Shown here: positions 34,444 through 43,650 of the stretch, one piece after another
How positions within the stretch are numbered: position 1 is the stretch's first letter
How the letters are laid out: every line of letters starts with the position of its first letter
Origin: Chryseobacterium indologenes
GTDB lineage: Bacteria > Bacteroidota > Bacteroidia > Flavobacteriales > Weeksellaceae
DNA length: 64,000 nucleotides
Assembly (NCBI GenBank): GCA_001013295.1
Contig: LAZY01000017.1
Span: 46,655 to 110,654 of the forward strand
Reading direction: 5' to 3'
Made by a program: the position numbers and the translations under genes
Notes under the pieces: generated by a model
What the model was told of the DNA's origin: nothing
The model's input: the letters and a program-made list of their open reading frames with translations, nothing else
The model's database searches: none

Positions 34444-35649
34444 TTAAGAGGAGACCTTCACAAACCGGCTGACAAACATAGCAGCAACAACATCTCCCAC
34501 TGCATTCAGAACCGTTGCCAAAGGATCTACCAAAGTCCCGATAATCATGACAGCAGGAATGGCTTCCTGTGGTAATTTGTACACCGAGATCATCAGCATT
34601 TCACCAATATATCCACCATTGGGAATACCTCCCGCAACAATACTTACAAAAACAGTAATTCCTAAAGCCAAAAGTAAATTGGCAGGATCAAAAAAGTCTT
34701 TACCAATAATTAAAAACGCTACATAGATTTTAATAATGGAAGACATAGAAGACCCGTTTTTATGCAGAGTTGTACCAATAGGAATCACCAGATTGGCAAT
34801 CGAATTGGGAATTCCGATCTTAGAGGCAGCCTGCAAATTCGCCGGCATTGTCGCAAAACTGCTGCAGGTACTTATCGCTGTAAGAGTAGGATAGATCGCA
34901 TTGGTCCAGAAACTTTTAACCCCTTTCTGCCCACTAGCCATAAAGGCATAAATAGAAAAGAACAGGAGAAAGTAAACAATCCCTGCAATATAATATAAGC
35001 CTAAAGGTTTGGCATAAAACCCAAAAAGTTGTGGACCTAATGTAGCCACCTGATAAGCAAAATAAGCACCTAAACCAATGGGGGCCAGTTTCATGATCAA
35101 TAAAAGCAATTCTTTCATAACTTCATACCCCGAAGCAATGAAAGTCCTGAAAGGTTGTCCCTGTTCTCCCGTTTTTCTGGCAGCAAACCCTGTAAGGAAA
35201 GCAAATACCAAGAGTGCCAGCATATTTCTTCTTGAAAAAAGCTCTGTAAATTCACCAACTGTAAAGAAACTTACGATTCTGTTGCCCCAGGTTTCGTTAT
35301 CTGCTGCTTCATTCATTATCTGGGAACTTCCTGAAACTCCGGAAACCGGGAAAAGATACACTGCACAGATCGTAAAGACAGCGGCAGTAAGGATGAAGAA
35401 TAAAAAGGTAAGGGCCATCACAAGAATGATCCTTCCAAATTTAGACTGCTGCTCCAATGAGGCAATAGAATTGGATACGGCAAAAAATACAAGAGGAACA
35501 ACACTCACAAAAAGAAGGTTCAGGAAAATATCGCCCAAAGGCTTGATATATTCTACAAAATCCGGAGCTACAATTCCTATGATGCTTCCAACAGTAATTC
35601 CGAGTAATAAAAATAGGATTCCGGAATAGTTCTTTAAGACCTCGTTCAT
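34444..35649 (-). CDS. Dicarboxylate/amino acid:cation symporter
   Basis: About 401 residues of the DAACS (SDF) family, which import C4-dicarboxylates, glutamate or serine with Na+ or H+. Eight membrane helices and two re-entrant loops are expected; the serine-rich loop TAISTCSSFATMPANL and VIPIGTTLHKNGSSM are seen, with GTLVDPLATVLNAVGDVVAAM near the end. The start MNEVLKNYSGI at 35649 was chosen; the frame runs 17 codons upstream through a basic stretch. The GTLVDPLATVLNAVGD segment departs somewhat from the usual RTxxNVxGD substrate motif, so the substrate is unclear. Confidence 0.9.
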   Translation of the reverse strand: MNEVLKNYSGILFLLLGITVGSIIGIVAPDFVEYIKPLGDIFLNLLFVSVVPLVFFAVSNSIASLEQQSKFGRIILVMALTFLFFILTAAVFTICAVYLFPVSGVSGSSQIMNEAADNETWGNRIVSFFTVGEFTELFSRRNMLALLVFAFLTGFAARKTGEQGQPFRTFIASGYEVMKELLLLIMKLAPIGLGAYFAYQVATLGPQLFGFYAKPLGLYYIAGIVYFLLFFSIYAFMASGQKGVKSFWTNAIYPTLTAISTCSSFATMPANLQAASKIGIPNSIANLVIPIGTTLHKNGSSMSSIIKIYVAFLIIGKDFFDPANLLLALGITVFVSIVAGGIPNGGYIGEMLMISVYKLPQEAIPAVMIIGTLVDPLATVLNAVGDVVAAMFVSRFVKVSS

Positions 35650-35743
35650 GTGGTGCTTTTTTATCAAAGATAGGTTTATTTTTAACATTTTGTTATACAA
35701 TATTCAGACCTAAATTTCATAAATTTGGGTAAACATCGTTTCT

Positions 35744-36667
35744 ATGGCTTATATAGATTACTATAAAATTTTAGGAGTAGATAAGAACGCAACACAGGAT
35801 GACATCAAAAAGGCCTATCGGAAACTGGCCAGAAAACATCATCCTGATCTGAACCCTGATGATAAAGATGCTGAAAAAAAATTTAAAGAGCTGAACGAAG
35901 CCAATGAAGTGCTCAGCAACCCGGAAAACCGTGCGAAGTATGATAAATACGGAGAAAACTGGAGACATGGTGAAGAATATGAAAAAGCTCAGCAACAGCA
36001 GCGACAATACCAACAGCAACATCAGAATTATAGTAGTAGGGGAGGTTTCTCCGGTGCTGATTTTGGTGAGGGTGAAGATTTTTCAGACTTCTTCCAGAAT
36101 ATGTTCGGCGGAGAAGGAGGCAGCTTTGGCAAAAGTTCAAGAGGAAGAGCCTCGGGGAAATTCAAGGGACAGGATATACAGGCAGAATTGAGTTTAAATT
36201 TAAGAGATGCCGCCAAAACTCATCCGCAGACCTTCGACATCAATGGGAAAAAGGTAAGAATTACTATTCCGGCAGGAGTCTATGACGGACAACAGATCAA
36301 ATTAAAAGGACATGGGAATCCAGGAGTTAACGGAGGCCCTAGCGGAGATCTGTATATTACCTTCAATATTCCTGTTGATCCGGACTTTGAAAGGATAGGT
36401 GACGATCTGAAAACTAAAGTTAAGATCGATCTGTATACTGCTGTTTTAGGAGGTGAGGTAAAAGTAAATACCCTGGATGGAAGTGTCAGCCTTAAAGTAA
36501 AACCGGAGACCCAGACAGGGCTTACGGTAAGACTGAAAGGAAAAGGATTCCCTGTTTACAAAAAAGAAGGGGAGTCCGGAGATCTTTTTGTGACTTATGA
36601 AGTGAAACTGCCTACTAATCTTACAGAAAAGCAGAAAGAACTTTTCGAACAACTAAAAAATTCCTAA
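35744..36667 (+). CDS. cbpA: DnaJ-type co-chaperone, CbpA-like
   Basis: 307 residues. N-terminal J-domain (1-70) with HPD in [10 protein letters not shown], a Gln/Tyr-rich and Gly/Phe-rich linker (~85-145: [19 protein letters not shown] then [19 protein letters not shown]), then the C-terminal substrate-binding beta domains ([52 protein letters not shown]). There is no zinc-finger Cys cluster, so it is a class B (CbpA-type) J-protein that works with DnaK. The gene for its modulator CbpM starts four bases after the stop codon. A TAAATTTG -7 box lies at 35720. Confidence 0.93.
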   Translation: MAYIDYYKILGVDKNATQDDIKKAYRKLARKHHPDLNPDDKDAEKKFKELNEANEVLSNPENRAKYDKYGENWRHGEEYEKAQQQQRQYQQQHQNYSSRGGFSGADFGEGEDFSDFFQNMFGGEGGSFGKSSRGRASGKFKGQDIQAELSLNLRDAAKTHPQTFDINGKKVRITIPAGVYDGQQIKLKGHGNPGVNGGPSGDLYITFNIPVDPDFERIGDDLKTKVKIDLYTAVLGGEVKVNTLDGSVSLKVKPETQTGLTVRLKGKGFPVYKKEGESGDLFVTYEVKLPTNLTEKQKELFEQLKNS

Positions 36668-36670
36668 GCT

Positions 36671-36973
36671 ATGAGTGAAAGAATATCACGGGAAGAACTC
36701 GTAAAAATTTATAATATAGAAATCACTTTTTTTGATGATCTTGTAGATTACGGACTGCTGAATATTCAGATTGAAAATAATATCCAGTACCTGATGTATG
36801 AAGATCTACCGGATCTGGAAAAATTTGCCAACTGGCATTATGATCTTGAAATCAATCTTCCCGGTCTGGAGGTTATTCATAATATGCTGAAGAAACTGGA
36901 TGCTCTGAACAGGAGAAACCGCGAACTGATGAATAAACTTTCTGCAATAAGTGATCAATATGAGGATATTTAA
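36671..36973 (+). CDS. cbpM: Chaperone modulator CbpM
   Basis: 100 residues. MerR-like N-terminal helix-turn-helix fold (SERISREELVKIYNIEITFFDDLVDYGLL) followed by QYLMYEDLPDLEKFANWHYDLEINLPGLEVIHNMLKKLDALN, the CbpM pattern. In E. coli CbpM binds the J-domain of CbpA and inhibits its co-chaperone and DNA-binding activity. The overlap-like spacing (three bases) with cbpA shows translational coupling. Confidence 0.92.
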   Translation: MSERISREELVKIYNIEITFFDDLVDYGLLNIQIENNIQYLMYEDLPDLEKFANWHYDLEINLPGLEVIHNMLKKLDALNRRNRELMNKLSAISDQYEDI

Positions 36974-37008
36974 TGTAGTTTTGTAGCTTTTTAAAGCAAA
37001 TCATTATT

Positions 37009-37539
37009 ATGAGTGAAGAAAAGGTGATTACATTAAAACCGGACAGAAAGATTTTTGAGGATATTTATTTTAGTGGTAATCAGGGCAGCCTGCTTTTTTC
37101 ACCAACAACTAAAAGCAAGACGGTAACAACCATTGCCGCAGCTGTTATTTTGGTGATTGTATTCCTTTTCAAAGACAGTTTGAGTAAAGACAGTCAAGGG
37201 ATTTTATACTTCCTGAGTTTTATATTTCTGCTATGTGCCGTTTTTTTGTCTGTGAGTGTCAATAAGGTTTCAAGATGGAAAAAACAGGTCAGCCATTATC
37301 TGAATGTACTGGAAAAATGTAAGGTTTACGAAATCAGATTTGACCAGGACTTTTTTACGGTCAATATCGACGGAGAAAAAGAAACCAGTGAATGGAAAGA
37401 TTTTGATTTGTTTGACAGTAATCAGGATTTTATCTCTCTGGAAGGAAAATACAGCTATATGTTCCCCCAAAAATCAATGAGTGAAAAAGAATATTCATTG
37501 CTAAAGAAAACTTTAAAAGACAATATCAACCAACAATAA
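37009..37539 (+). CDS. YcxB-like membrane protein
   Basis: 176 residues with two membrane helices (about 38-56 and 62-82) and a C-terminal soluble region starting FDQDFFTVNIDGEKETSEWKDFDLF, the pattern of the YcxB-like C-terminal domain. N-terminal ~35 residues are cytosolic. Function unknown; it may be an envelope stress or lipid-related protein. It starts 36 bases after cbpM with a -7 box (TAGTTTTG at 36976), so it may have its own transcript. It ends at a hairpin terminator. Confidence 0.7.
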   Translation: MSEEKVITLKPDRKIFEDIYFSGNQGSLLFSPTTKSKTVTTIAAAVILVIVFLFKDSLSKDSQGILYFLSFIFLLCAVFLSVSVNKVSRWKKQVSHYLNVLEKCKVYEIRFDQDFFTVNIDGEKETSEWKDFDLFDSNQDFISLEGKYSYMFPQKSMSEKEYSLLKKTLKDNINQQ

Positions 37540-37540
37540 A

Positions 37541-37570
37541 AAAACGGAGCAAAGTAGTGCTCCGTTTTTT
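37541..37570 (+). terminator. Terminator of the YcxB-like gene
   Basis: A perfect 8-bp stem ACGGAGCA / TGCTCCGT with a six-base loop, A-rich before and T-rich after. It could work in both directions. Confidence 0.85.
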
Positions 37571-37617
37571 GTATGATCAGATTGGCCCATCTGCCATTTT
37601 ACAATTTAGCTTTTTGC

Positions 37618-38601
37618 TTAGTCCAGCCAACCCATTTCCTTCATCCACTCATCATTGTAGATTTTTCCTACATATCTTGAGCCATGGTCATGAAGTAAAA
37701 CTACAATGACGTCATCTTTTGTGAACTGGTCTTTCATCTGAACCAATGAAGCGATTGCACTTCCTGCAGAATATCCACAGAATATTCCTTCTTCTTTAGC
37801 CAGTTTTCTTGCATAGATAGCTCCGTCTTTATCCGTTACTTTCTCAAAATGATCGATAACAGACATATCGTAGTTCTCAGGAATAATGTCTTCCCCGATT
37901 CCTTCTGTAATATAAGTATAGGCATGATCATAATGAAGTTCTCCTGTTTCATGGAATTCTTTCAGGATAGAACCGTAAGTATCTACACCAATTACTTTAA
38001 TATCCGGATTCTTTTCTTTGAAGAAAGTTCCGCATCCTGTAATGGTACCTCCTGTTCCTGCTCCTACTACAAAGTGAGTAAGCTTTCCTTCAGTCTGTTC
38101 CCAGATTTCCGGAGCGGTAGACTCATAGTGAGCCGCTCTGTTGGATAGATTATCATATTGGTTAACGTACCAACCGTTTTCGGTTTCTTTAGCCAGTCTT
38201 TTGGAAACTGAATAATACGAACGTGGATCGGTAGGTTTTACATCTGTAGGACAAACAATAACTTCAGCTCCTACAGCACGAAGAATATCACATTTTTCTT
38301 TTGATTGCTTGGAATTGGTTACAAAAATACATTTGTAGCCTTTGATGATGGCTGCCAATGCCAATCCCATTCCTGTATTTCCGGAAGTTCCTTCGATGAT
38401 GGTTCCCCCTGGTTTTAATCTGCCGTCTTTTTCAGCATCTTCAATCATTTTAAGGGCCATTCTGTCCTTTACGGAGTTTCCTGGGTTGAATGTTTCTACT
38501 TTTGCTAAAACTAAGGCTGGAAAATCTTCTCCCAATACGTTGTTAAGCTTTACAAGCGGCGTATTACCTATCGTTTCAAGAATATTTTTTGCGTATTTCA
38601 T
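37618..38601 (-). CDS. Cysteine synthase / cystathionine beta-synthase family PLP enzyme
   Basis: 327 residues of fold type II. Motifs: PLP lysine in NPGNSVKDRMALKMI, EGTSGNTGMGLA (substrate loop), VVGAGTGGTITGCG (phosphate loop) and GYSAGSAIA. The segment WYVNQYDNLSNRAAHYESTAPEI is closer to cystathionine beta-synthase than to classic CysK. The C-terminal regulatory CBS-domain pair is missing, giving a catalytic-core-only enzyme as in several Bacteroidota. Either cysteine formation from O-acetylserine or cystathionine formation is possible. Confidence 0.9.
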   Translation of the reverse strand: MKYAKNILETIGNTPLVKLNNVLGEDFPALVLAKVETFNPGNSVKDRMALKMIEDAEKDGRLKPGGTIIEGTSGNTGMGLALAAIIKGYKCIFVTNSKQSKEKCDILRAVGAEVIVCPTDVKPTDPRSYYSVSKRLAKETENGWYVNQYDNLSNRAAHYESTAPEIWEQTEGKLTHFVVGAGTGGTITGCGTFFKEKNPDIKVIGVDTYGSILKEFHETGELHYDHAYTYITEGIGEDIIPENYDMSVIDHFEKVTDKDGAIYARKLAKEEGIFCGYSAGSAIASLVQMKDQFTKDDVIVVLLHDHGSRYVGKIYNDEWMKEMGWLD

Positions 38602-38716
38602 AAATGTTTTATAAGCGGTGCAAAGATAACGCTTTTAAAGTTATCTATACTTCGAACAATACTGAAAATAAATGAAAAATAGCAGGCTGCAGGCTGTCGA
38701 TCATAAGTTTTAATGA

Positions 38717-39946
38717 TTAATTGTATTTGATTGCCTTTACCGGAGAAATCTTACTGATCAGATAACTCGGTATGATTAGAGCAAGCCCGGAAATAATCAG
38801 AATTCCTACGGAAATAGATATAATAGCAATAGGGTTAAGATCTACAGGAACAGTGCTCACATAATAATTTTCAGGGTTCAGTTTGATAACACCAAAGAAT
38901 TTCTGGATCAGAATCAGCCCCAATCCGATAGCATTTCCATACAGAAGTCCCGGAATCATAATGATCAGAGTATAATTGATGAAAGTAGCCCTTATCTGTG
39001 AATTGCTTGCCCCTAATGTTTTAAGCAAACCGATAGAGTTAGTTCTTTCAATAATAAGAATCAGAAGAACCATAATAATGTTGATGACCACTACAATAAG
39101 CATAATGATGATAATCAAAGCAATATTGGTATCGAAAATACTGATCCAGTCTGTGATCTGCGGGAATTTTTCAGTGGCCTTTTCCGCATAATTTTTGTAA
39201 CCGATCAGTTTTTCTATTTCTGGAAAATCTTTATCAATATCATTTACATTTTTCAGGAAAATATCCATACCTCCTATTTCGTCAGGTTTCATATCCTGAA
39301 TTTTTCTCGCATGATTGATTCCGCCAATGATAAACTGATCATCAATAAGTTTAATATCCGTTTTATAGATTCCAATAACTCTGAATTTACGGTAAAGCGG
39401 TTTCTGATCAGCCTTTAAAAATACAGTGACGATACTGTCGTTCAGTTTTAGATGCAGGTCATTGGCTATTTTTTGAGAAATCGTGATATTATTGTTGAAA
39501 CCTGTTTCTGTAACCTTTGGAGTGGTCCCTGCGATAAGGAATTTTTTAAATCTTAAACTGTCAAAGTCTTTTCCGACTCCTTTAAAAATAATTCCTGCAA
39601 AATTATGCTCATTACGCATGACCCCTGTAACGGTTACATACTTCTGTACATTTTCTACGTCCGGAAGTTCCTTTATTTTGTTAATATTCAGTCCCTGATT
39701 ATCAAGTACGGACGTATTATAGGAAGAATTTGACCGGGTAGATCTTACGGTGATATGTCCGCTGAAATCTGCCAGCCTCTCTTTGATAGCTTTTTTAGAA
39801 CCAAAACCGGTGGCTACGGTAATTAAGGATACGATGATCCCCAAAGCTACAGAAAGCCTGCCAATGAAGATGATAACCCTTGAAAGGTTATTTTTGTTAT
39901 CTTTGGAAAATGCTATTTTTCTAGAGAAATATAAAGGAAATTTCAA
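38717..39946 (-). CDS. LolC/FtsX-like ABC transporter permease
   Basis: About 410 residues with four membrane helices: one near the N-terminus (IIFIGRLSVALGIIVSLITVATGFG), a large periplasmic domain (residues ~50-265), then three C-terminal helices (IALIIIIMLIVVVINIIMVLLILI and following). This layout and the C-terminal LLKTLGASNSQIRATFINY segment match the FtsX/MacB-type permeases, as in the LolCDE lipoprotein-release complex. The start was set at a TTG at 39946 (MKFPLYFSRKIAFSK, the conserved beginning). An upstream ATG at 40015 would put 23 codons inside the divergent DUF1343 gene. An ABC ATPase partner is not in the window. Confidence 0.85.
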   Translation of the reverse strand: MKFPLYFSRKIAFSKDNKNNLSRVIIFIGRLSVALGIIVSLITVATGFGSKKAIKERLADFSGHITVRSTRSNSSYNTSVLDNQGLNINKIKELPDVENVQKYVTVTGVMRNEHNFAGIIFKGVGKDFDSLRFKKFLIAGTTPKVTETGFNNNITISQKIANDLHLKLNDSIVTVFLKADQKPLYRKFRVIGIYKTDIKLIDDQFIIGGINHARKIQDMKPDEIGGMDIFLKNVNDIDKDFPEIEKLIGYKNYAEKATEKFPQITDWISIFDTNIALIIIIMLIVVVINIIMVLLILIIERTNSIGLLKTLGASNSQIRATFINYTLIIMIPGLLYGNAIGLGLILIQKFFGVIKLNPENYYVSTVPVDLNPIAIISISVGILIISGLALIIPSYLISKISPVKAIKYN

Positions 39947-39950
39947 GCTT

Positions 39951-41147
39951 ATGAATTTAGATTTCAAAATTAAAAATTTACTTCTGATTTGCCTAATTTT
40001 TTTAGGAGTATTCACCCAATATTATTCTCAAACTCAAGTTCAACAGGATTTTAAAACCGGAGCAGATCAACCTGAGGTCTATCTTCCATTATTAAAAGAT
40101 AAAACAATTGGAGTGGTTACCAACCAGACTGGTTTGATGAGTGACAAAACGCATTTGGTAGATTTCTTAGTAAAGAACGGGATAAAGATCAAAGCTATTT
40201 TTGCCCCGGAACATGGCTTCAGGGGAGATGCTGATGCTGGTGCTAAAATAAAAAACGGAGTAGATGTAAAGACAGGAATTCCGATCGTTTCTTTATATGC
40301 AAACAATAAGAAGCCAAAGCCGGAACAATTGGCCGGGATTGATATTGTTGTTTTCGATATTCAGGATGTAGGAGTAAGATTTTACACATATATTTCCACA
40401 TTAACCTATCTGATGGAAGCAGGTGCTGAAAATAATGTTGAAGTAATGCTGCTGGATCGCCCTAATCCACATGATGGTTACACAGATGGTCCTGTACTGA
40501 GAAAAAAGTGGACAAGTTTTGTAGGTATGCATGAGGTTCCGGTTGTATATGGACTGACCATTGGAGAATATGGAAAGATGGTAAACGGCGAAAAATGGCT
40601 GAAAAATGGGGTGCAGGCAAAATATACACTGGTTCCCATGAAAAACTATCATAAAAAGCAGCGTTATCCGATGTTGGATAAACCCTCTCCCAATTTACCT
40701 AATGATAAAGCAATCAATTTATATCCTAGCCTATGCTTTTTTGAAGGAACTCAGGTTTCGGTAGGCAGAGGCACAGAGTTGCCTTTCCAGATATATGGTT
40801 CACCATGGACTGAGAATCTGCCTTATCAGTTTACTCCTAAGCCAAGTTATGGCGCTAAAGATCCTTTCCTGAACGGAAAATTATGTTATGGGGAAAATCT
40901 GTCTAATTATCCTAATGATTTAAGAGAACTGAATCTTGAATGGGTGATTAAAGCTTATAAGAATTATAAAAATCCTCAACAGGATTTTTTCCTGAAAAAC
41001 CTGTGGTTTGATACCTTATCCGGAACTGATGATTTCAGAAAACAGATCATTGCGGGGAAATCAATTCCGGAGATCAAAGCTTCATGGAAAAAGGATCTGG
41101 AAAGCTTTGAAACGATCAGAACCAGATATGTGGTTTATGAAGATTAG
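39951..41147 (+). CDS. DUF1343 protein, NamZ-like exo-beta-N-acetylmuramidase (GH171)
   Basis: Secreted protein of 398 residues with a signal peptide (LLLICLIFLGVFTQYYS). It contains DKTIGVVTNQTGLM, IFAPEHGFRGDADAGA, VFDIQDVGVRFYTYISTLTYLMEA and LLDRPNPHDGYTDGP, and C-terminal FEGTQVSVGRGTELPFQIYG. These are the hallmarks of the DUF1343 family, whose B. subtilis member NamZ removes terminal MurNAc from peptidoglycan fragments. A role in cell-wall recycling is likely. The start codon lies five bases from the divergent permease's likely TTG start. Confidence 0.88.
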   Translation: MNLDFKIKNLLLICLIFLGVFTQYYSQTQVQQDFKTGADQPEVYLPLLKDKTIGVVTNQTGLMSDKTHLVDFLVKNGIKIKAIFAPEHGFRGDADAGAKIKNGVDVKTGIPIVSLYANNKKPKPEQLAGIDIVVFDIQDVGVRFYTYISTLTYLMEAGAENNVEVMLLDRPNPHDGYTDGPVLRKKWTSFVGMHEVPVVYGLTIGEYGKMVNGEKWLKNGVQAKYTLVPMKNYHKKQRYPMLDKPSPNLPNDKAINLYPSLCFFEGTQVSVGRGTELPFQIYGSPWTENLPYQFTPKPSYGAKDPFLNGKLCYGENLSNYPNDLRELNLEWVIKAYKNYKNPQQDFFLKNLWFDTLSGTDDFRKQIIAGKSIPEIKASWKKDLESFETIRTRYVVYED

Positions 41148-41188
41148 TGAATGTTAACCCGAAATAAAATATTGATGTATATCGTTTG

Positions 41189-41290
41189 AAGCTGGAAGTT
41201 ATGGAGTTTATCGGAAATGCATTTACATTTGTTTTACTCCTTTAAAAGGTTCATTCTTTGTGGCCTTTCATTAAAAAGAACTTCCAGCTT
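41189..41290. repeat. 12-bp inverted repeat flanking a 78-base spacer
   Basis: AAGCTGGAAGTT (41189-41200) and its exact complement (41279-41290). Between DUF1343 and the small membrane protein, in a gap with no gene. Could be a tiny element or relic of a repeat unit. Confidence 0.45.
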
Positions 41291-41310
41291 AAATTTTTTA
41301 CTTTCGGTAT

Positions 41311-41517
41311 TTAATCAAAATTTTGGGGTGGATTTTTATCATCTTTACCCTTATTAAGTATAAATAATCCAATAGTAAGTCCTACAACACCTGCAAACGC
41401 AGTCAGTAGGGCTCTTTGTAATTTATCAGGAAGATCGTTTCCCAGATAATTCATTAAAAAAAGAATCACAAAAGTGATCACTGAAATGATAATATGATTT
41501 TTTCCGAATGGCTTCAT
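41311..41517 (-). CDS. Small two-helix membrane protein
   Basis: 68 residues with two membrane helices (about 9-25 IIISVITFVILFLMNYLG and 38-53 LLTAFAGVVGLTIGLFIL) separated by a short charged loop, and a basic Lys/Asp/Pro tail. No recognised domain. It starts four bases after the outer-membrane protein's stop on the same strand, in a small operon with the thioredoxin gene. Confidence 0.55.
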   Translation of the reverse strand: MKPFGKNHIIISVITFVILFLMNYLGNDLPDKLQRALLTAFAGVVGLTIGLFILNKGKDDKNPPQNFD

Positions 41518-41521
41518 TGTA

Positions 41522-42151
41522 TTATTTAAGTTTATAAGAAATCATGATACCTCCTCTATAAGGGATAATTTCTCCACTTTTATTAAATTTTTCTGCGGAG
41601 TCATACCGTAATCCTGTCGTACGATCATAGCCCTTATATAGCCCTTGTGAATTTCCTATAGTTGCATAAATATCAAGGTTTAAACGGTCTGATAATTGAA
41701 ATTGGTAACCTCCTGTAATACCTAATGTAAAGGAATATCCCTTTTGATAAAGATTAGAGTTTAGAAGAATATCACCATTATCTTTATAAAAATAACCATC
41801 GTTCCAATAATTCCATTTTTGAAGGTTATAAGCTGAAACCCCAATGTTAACTCCTAGATACCAATGTTTAAAAGCTTCTTTAAAATAATATCTTCCTTCT
41901 ACAGAAAAAGAATACATTTGTAACTCATGTCCTGCAAAAGATTTCCATGGTGAGATAAAAACATCTCCCTGGATAGTATATTTAGGGCTTATTTGTTTTT
42001 CTACACCAACATTTAAGATACCTATTGGTAAAAAAAGAGCATTCCCCTTTACATATAAACTTTTCTCATTACTTTGTTCCTGTTCCTGTGCATTCAGAGA
42101 TCCTGCTGCCAGAAAAGCCAAAACTCCTGCTAATACTCTATATTTCATCAA
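41522..42151 (-). CDS. DUF3575 outer-membrane-like protein
   Basis: 209 residues with a signal peptide (LAGVLAFLAAGSLNAQ) and alternating amphipathic strands ending in MISYKLK, as in small beta-barrels. The body (NALFLPIGILNVGVEKQISPKYTIQGDVFISPW, EGRYYFKEAFKHWYLGVNIGVSAY) resembles DUF3575 members of the Bacteroidota. A role as an outer-membrane barrel is inferred from the strand pattern. It lies three bases downstream of the thioredoxin-family gene. Confidence 0.65.
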   Translation of the reverse strand: MMKYRVLAGVLAFLAAGSLNAQEQEQSNEKSLYVKGNALFLPIGILNVGVEKQISPKYTIQGDVFISPWKSFAGHELQMYSFSVEGRYYFKEAFKHWYLGVNIGVSAYNLQKWNYWNDGYFYKDNGDILLNSNLYQKGYSFTLGITGGYQFQLSDRLNLDIYATIGNSQGLYKGYDRTTGLRYDSAEKFNKSGEIIPYRGGIMISYKLK

Positions 42152-42154
42152 TGT

Positions 42155-43333
42155 TTATTTTATCTGCTTTAATAATTCGTCTGCTAGTTTAGAATCTTTA
42201 TTCGTTTGTAATGCCATATTCCTAGACATTTCAGCATAATTTTTTGCCGTTTCCTTATTGCCGGTCAGGTAATAAAGCTTGGCAAGGATATAAGTGTTTT
42301 CCGAAGTTTCACCTCTCATGACAGATTTTTCTGCCCATTCTGTGGCTTTCTTTAGTGATGCAGGTGTTTTTACATGATCCACAAACACCCATGCTGCTCT
42401 TAAAAGTTCATTAGGATCAAACGCATCCGCATTTTTATAATATTCTAAAGCTGCTTTTTCATATTCAGGAAAATTGGCATTTTGTTCATAATAGCTGAGC
42501 TTGGTTTGATTGAGCTTTGTCATAGCTGCCTGCTTTCCTACCAATGGCTCGGCTGTTTTCATAAAATAGTCGTCATTGATCTTTTTGTTTTTATCATCAA
42601 TAGACTGTTCCACTACTTTTGCCAATTTAAGCTGGGCATTAAATTCGTTATAAGTTTCTTCAGGTAAAAACTTAATGATTTCCGCTTTTCTGGCCGTAAA
42701 GACATTATAGTTGTTATCTTCAGACGACTTTATGAAATAGAGTAAAAGACCAATTTCATCCTTAGTGATTTCTTCGGTTTTCTTTTTATTCTCAAAATAC
42801 CTTTCAGAAGCTTTTTTAGCGAATTCATAATCGGTATTGGAATTGAGTTTCATAATGTTGATCAGGAATTCAGGATCTTTCTCTCCGCTGGCAAATCTTT
42901 CTTTAAGAGATCCTTTTTTATTTCCGGGCGAATTAATATCCTGTGCCATTGCTACAAAGAGGCTTCCCTCCATGTAACCGGTGTTTTGTGATACAAGCTC
43001 TCCTTCACCGTTCAGGAAAAGGTAAGTGGGGTAGGAACGAACGCCATACTTAGCAGCGATGTCTCTGCCTTCCCCTTTTTCCATGTCAAATCTTGCATTG
43101 ACGAAGTTGGTGTTGTAATAATCACTTACGGACTTCTGTGTAAAAACATTTTTCTCCATCATTTTGCACGGACCACACCATGCAGCATAAGCATCAATGA
43201 AAACCAGTTTCTTTTCCTTTTTAGCTTTGGCTATAATATCCTTGAATGGCAGTTCCTGAAACTGGATTGCAGTCTCCTGAGCGGAGATAACAATAGAGCA
43301 AAAAATAGATATCCCGGAGATGATCTTCTTCAT
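42155..43333 (-). CDS. Periplasmic thioredoxin-fold protein with helical repeats
   Basis: About 392 residues with a signal peptide (MKKIISGISIFCSIVISAQ). The thioredoxin domain covers residues ~25-140 with the redox motif WCGPCKMM and cis-proline segment VRSYPTYLFL. The C-terminal ~240 residues are predicted helical with TPR-like pairs (ENTYILAKLYYLTGNKETAKNYAEMSRN). It is likely a periplasmic disulfide reductase. The start at 43333 was preferred over an ATG two codons upstream. First gene of a small operon with the DUF3575 and small membrane proteins. Confidence 0.85.
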   Translation of the reverse strand: MKKIISGISIFCSIVISAQETAIQFQELPFKDIIAKAKKEKKLVFIDAYAAWCGPCKMMEKNVFTQKSVSDYYNTNFVNARFDMEKGEGRDIAAKYGVRSYPTYLFLNGEGELVSQNTGYMEGSLFVAMAQDINSPGNKKGSLKERFASGEKDPEFLINIMKLNSNTDYEFAKKASERYFENKKKTEEITKDEIGLLLYFIKSSEDNNYNVFTARKAEIIKFLPEETYNEFNAQLKLAKVVEQSIDDKNKKINDDYFMKTAEPLVGKQAAMTKLNQTKLSYYEQNANFPEYEKAALEYYKNADAFDPNELLRAAWVFVDHVKTPASLKKATEWAEKSVMRGETSENTYILAKLYYLTGNKETAKNYAEMSRNMALQTNKDSKLADELLKQIK

Positions 43334-43339
43334 TTTCAA

Positions 43340-43650
43340 ATAAGATTTGTAAGCGAAGATAATTAATTTTCAAAACATAAAATGCTGAATCTGCTGATTG
43401 AATGGTGATATTAACTAATTTTAAGACTTCTTTTTACTGCTTTATTCCTCCATATTCTTCTGGAAAGTAGAGTAGAAGTACTTTATTTCTTTTTTTTAAG
43501 TCCATAAACTAATCGATATTTCTCAGGTTGGCAGTTGATAGATGGTAGGCTTCGAGCATTCACAAAATAGAAATTTTGCATCAAAATTATATTTACTTTT
43601 GTGGTGAACGTCATTGATTCTTTTTTATTTAACAAAATATTGAAGTTCAT
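43340..43650. other. Divergent intergenic gap
   Basis: No gene was seen in about 310 bases. The only supported signal is the promoter box at 43594 facing the membrane AraC-type gene. Confidence 0.5.
43576..43601 (+). promoter_or_regulatory. Putative promoter of the membrane AraC-type regulator
   Basis: The -7 box TACTTTTG (43594-43601) with a TTG 15 bases upstream at 43576. The start codon lies about 49 bases further on. Confidence 0.45.

Noticed and set aside
35078..35629. 183-codon open frame on the plus strand
   Set aside because: It is antisense to the dicarboxylate symporter gene, which has clear family motifs.
38717..40015. Permease starting at the upstream ATG 40015
   Set aside because: The extra 23 codons are unlike family starts and would overlap the signal peptide of the divergent DUF1343 gene. 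The TTG at 39946 is preferred, although it is not certain.
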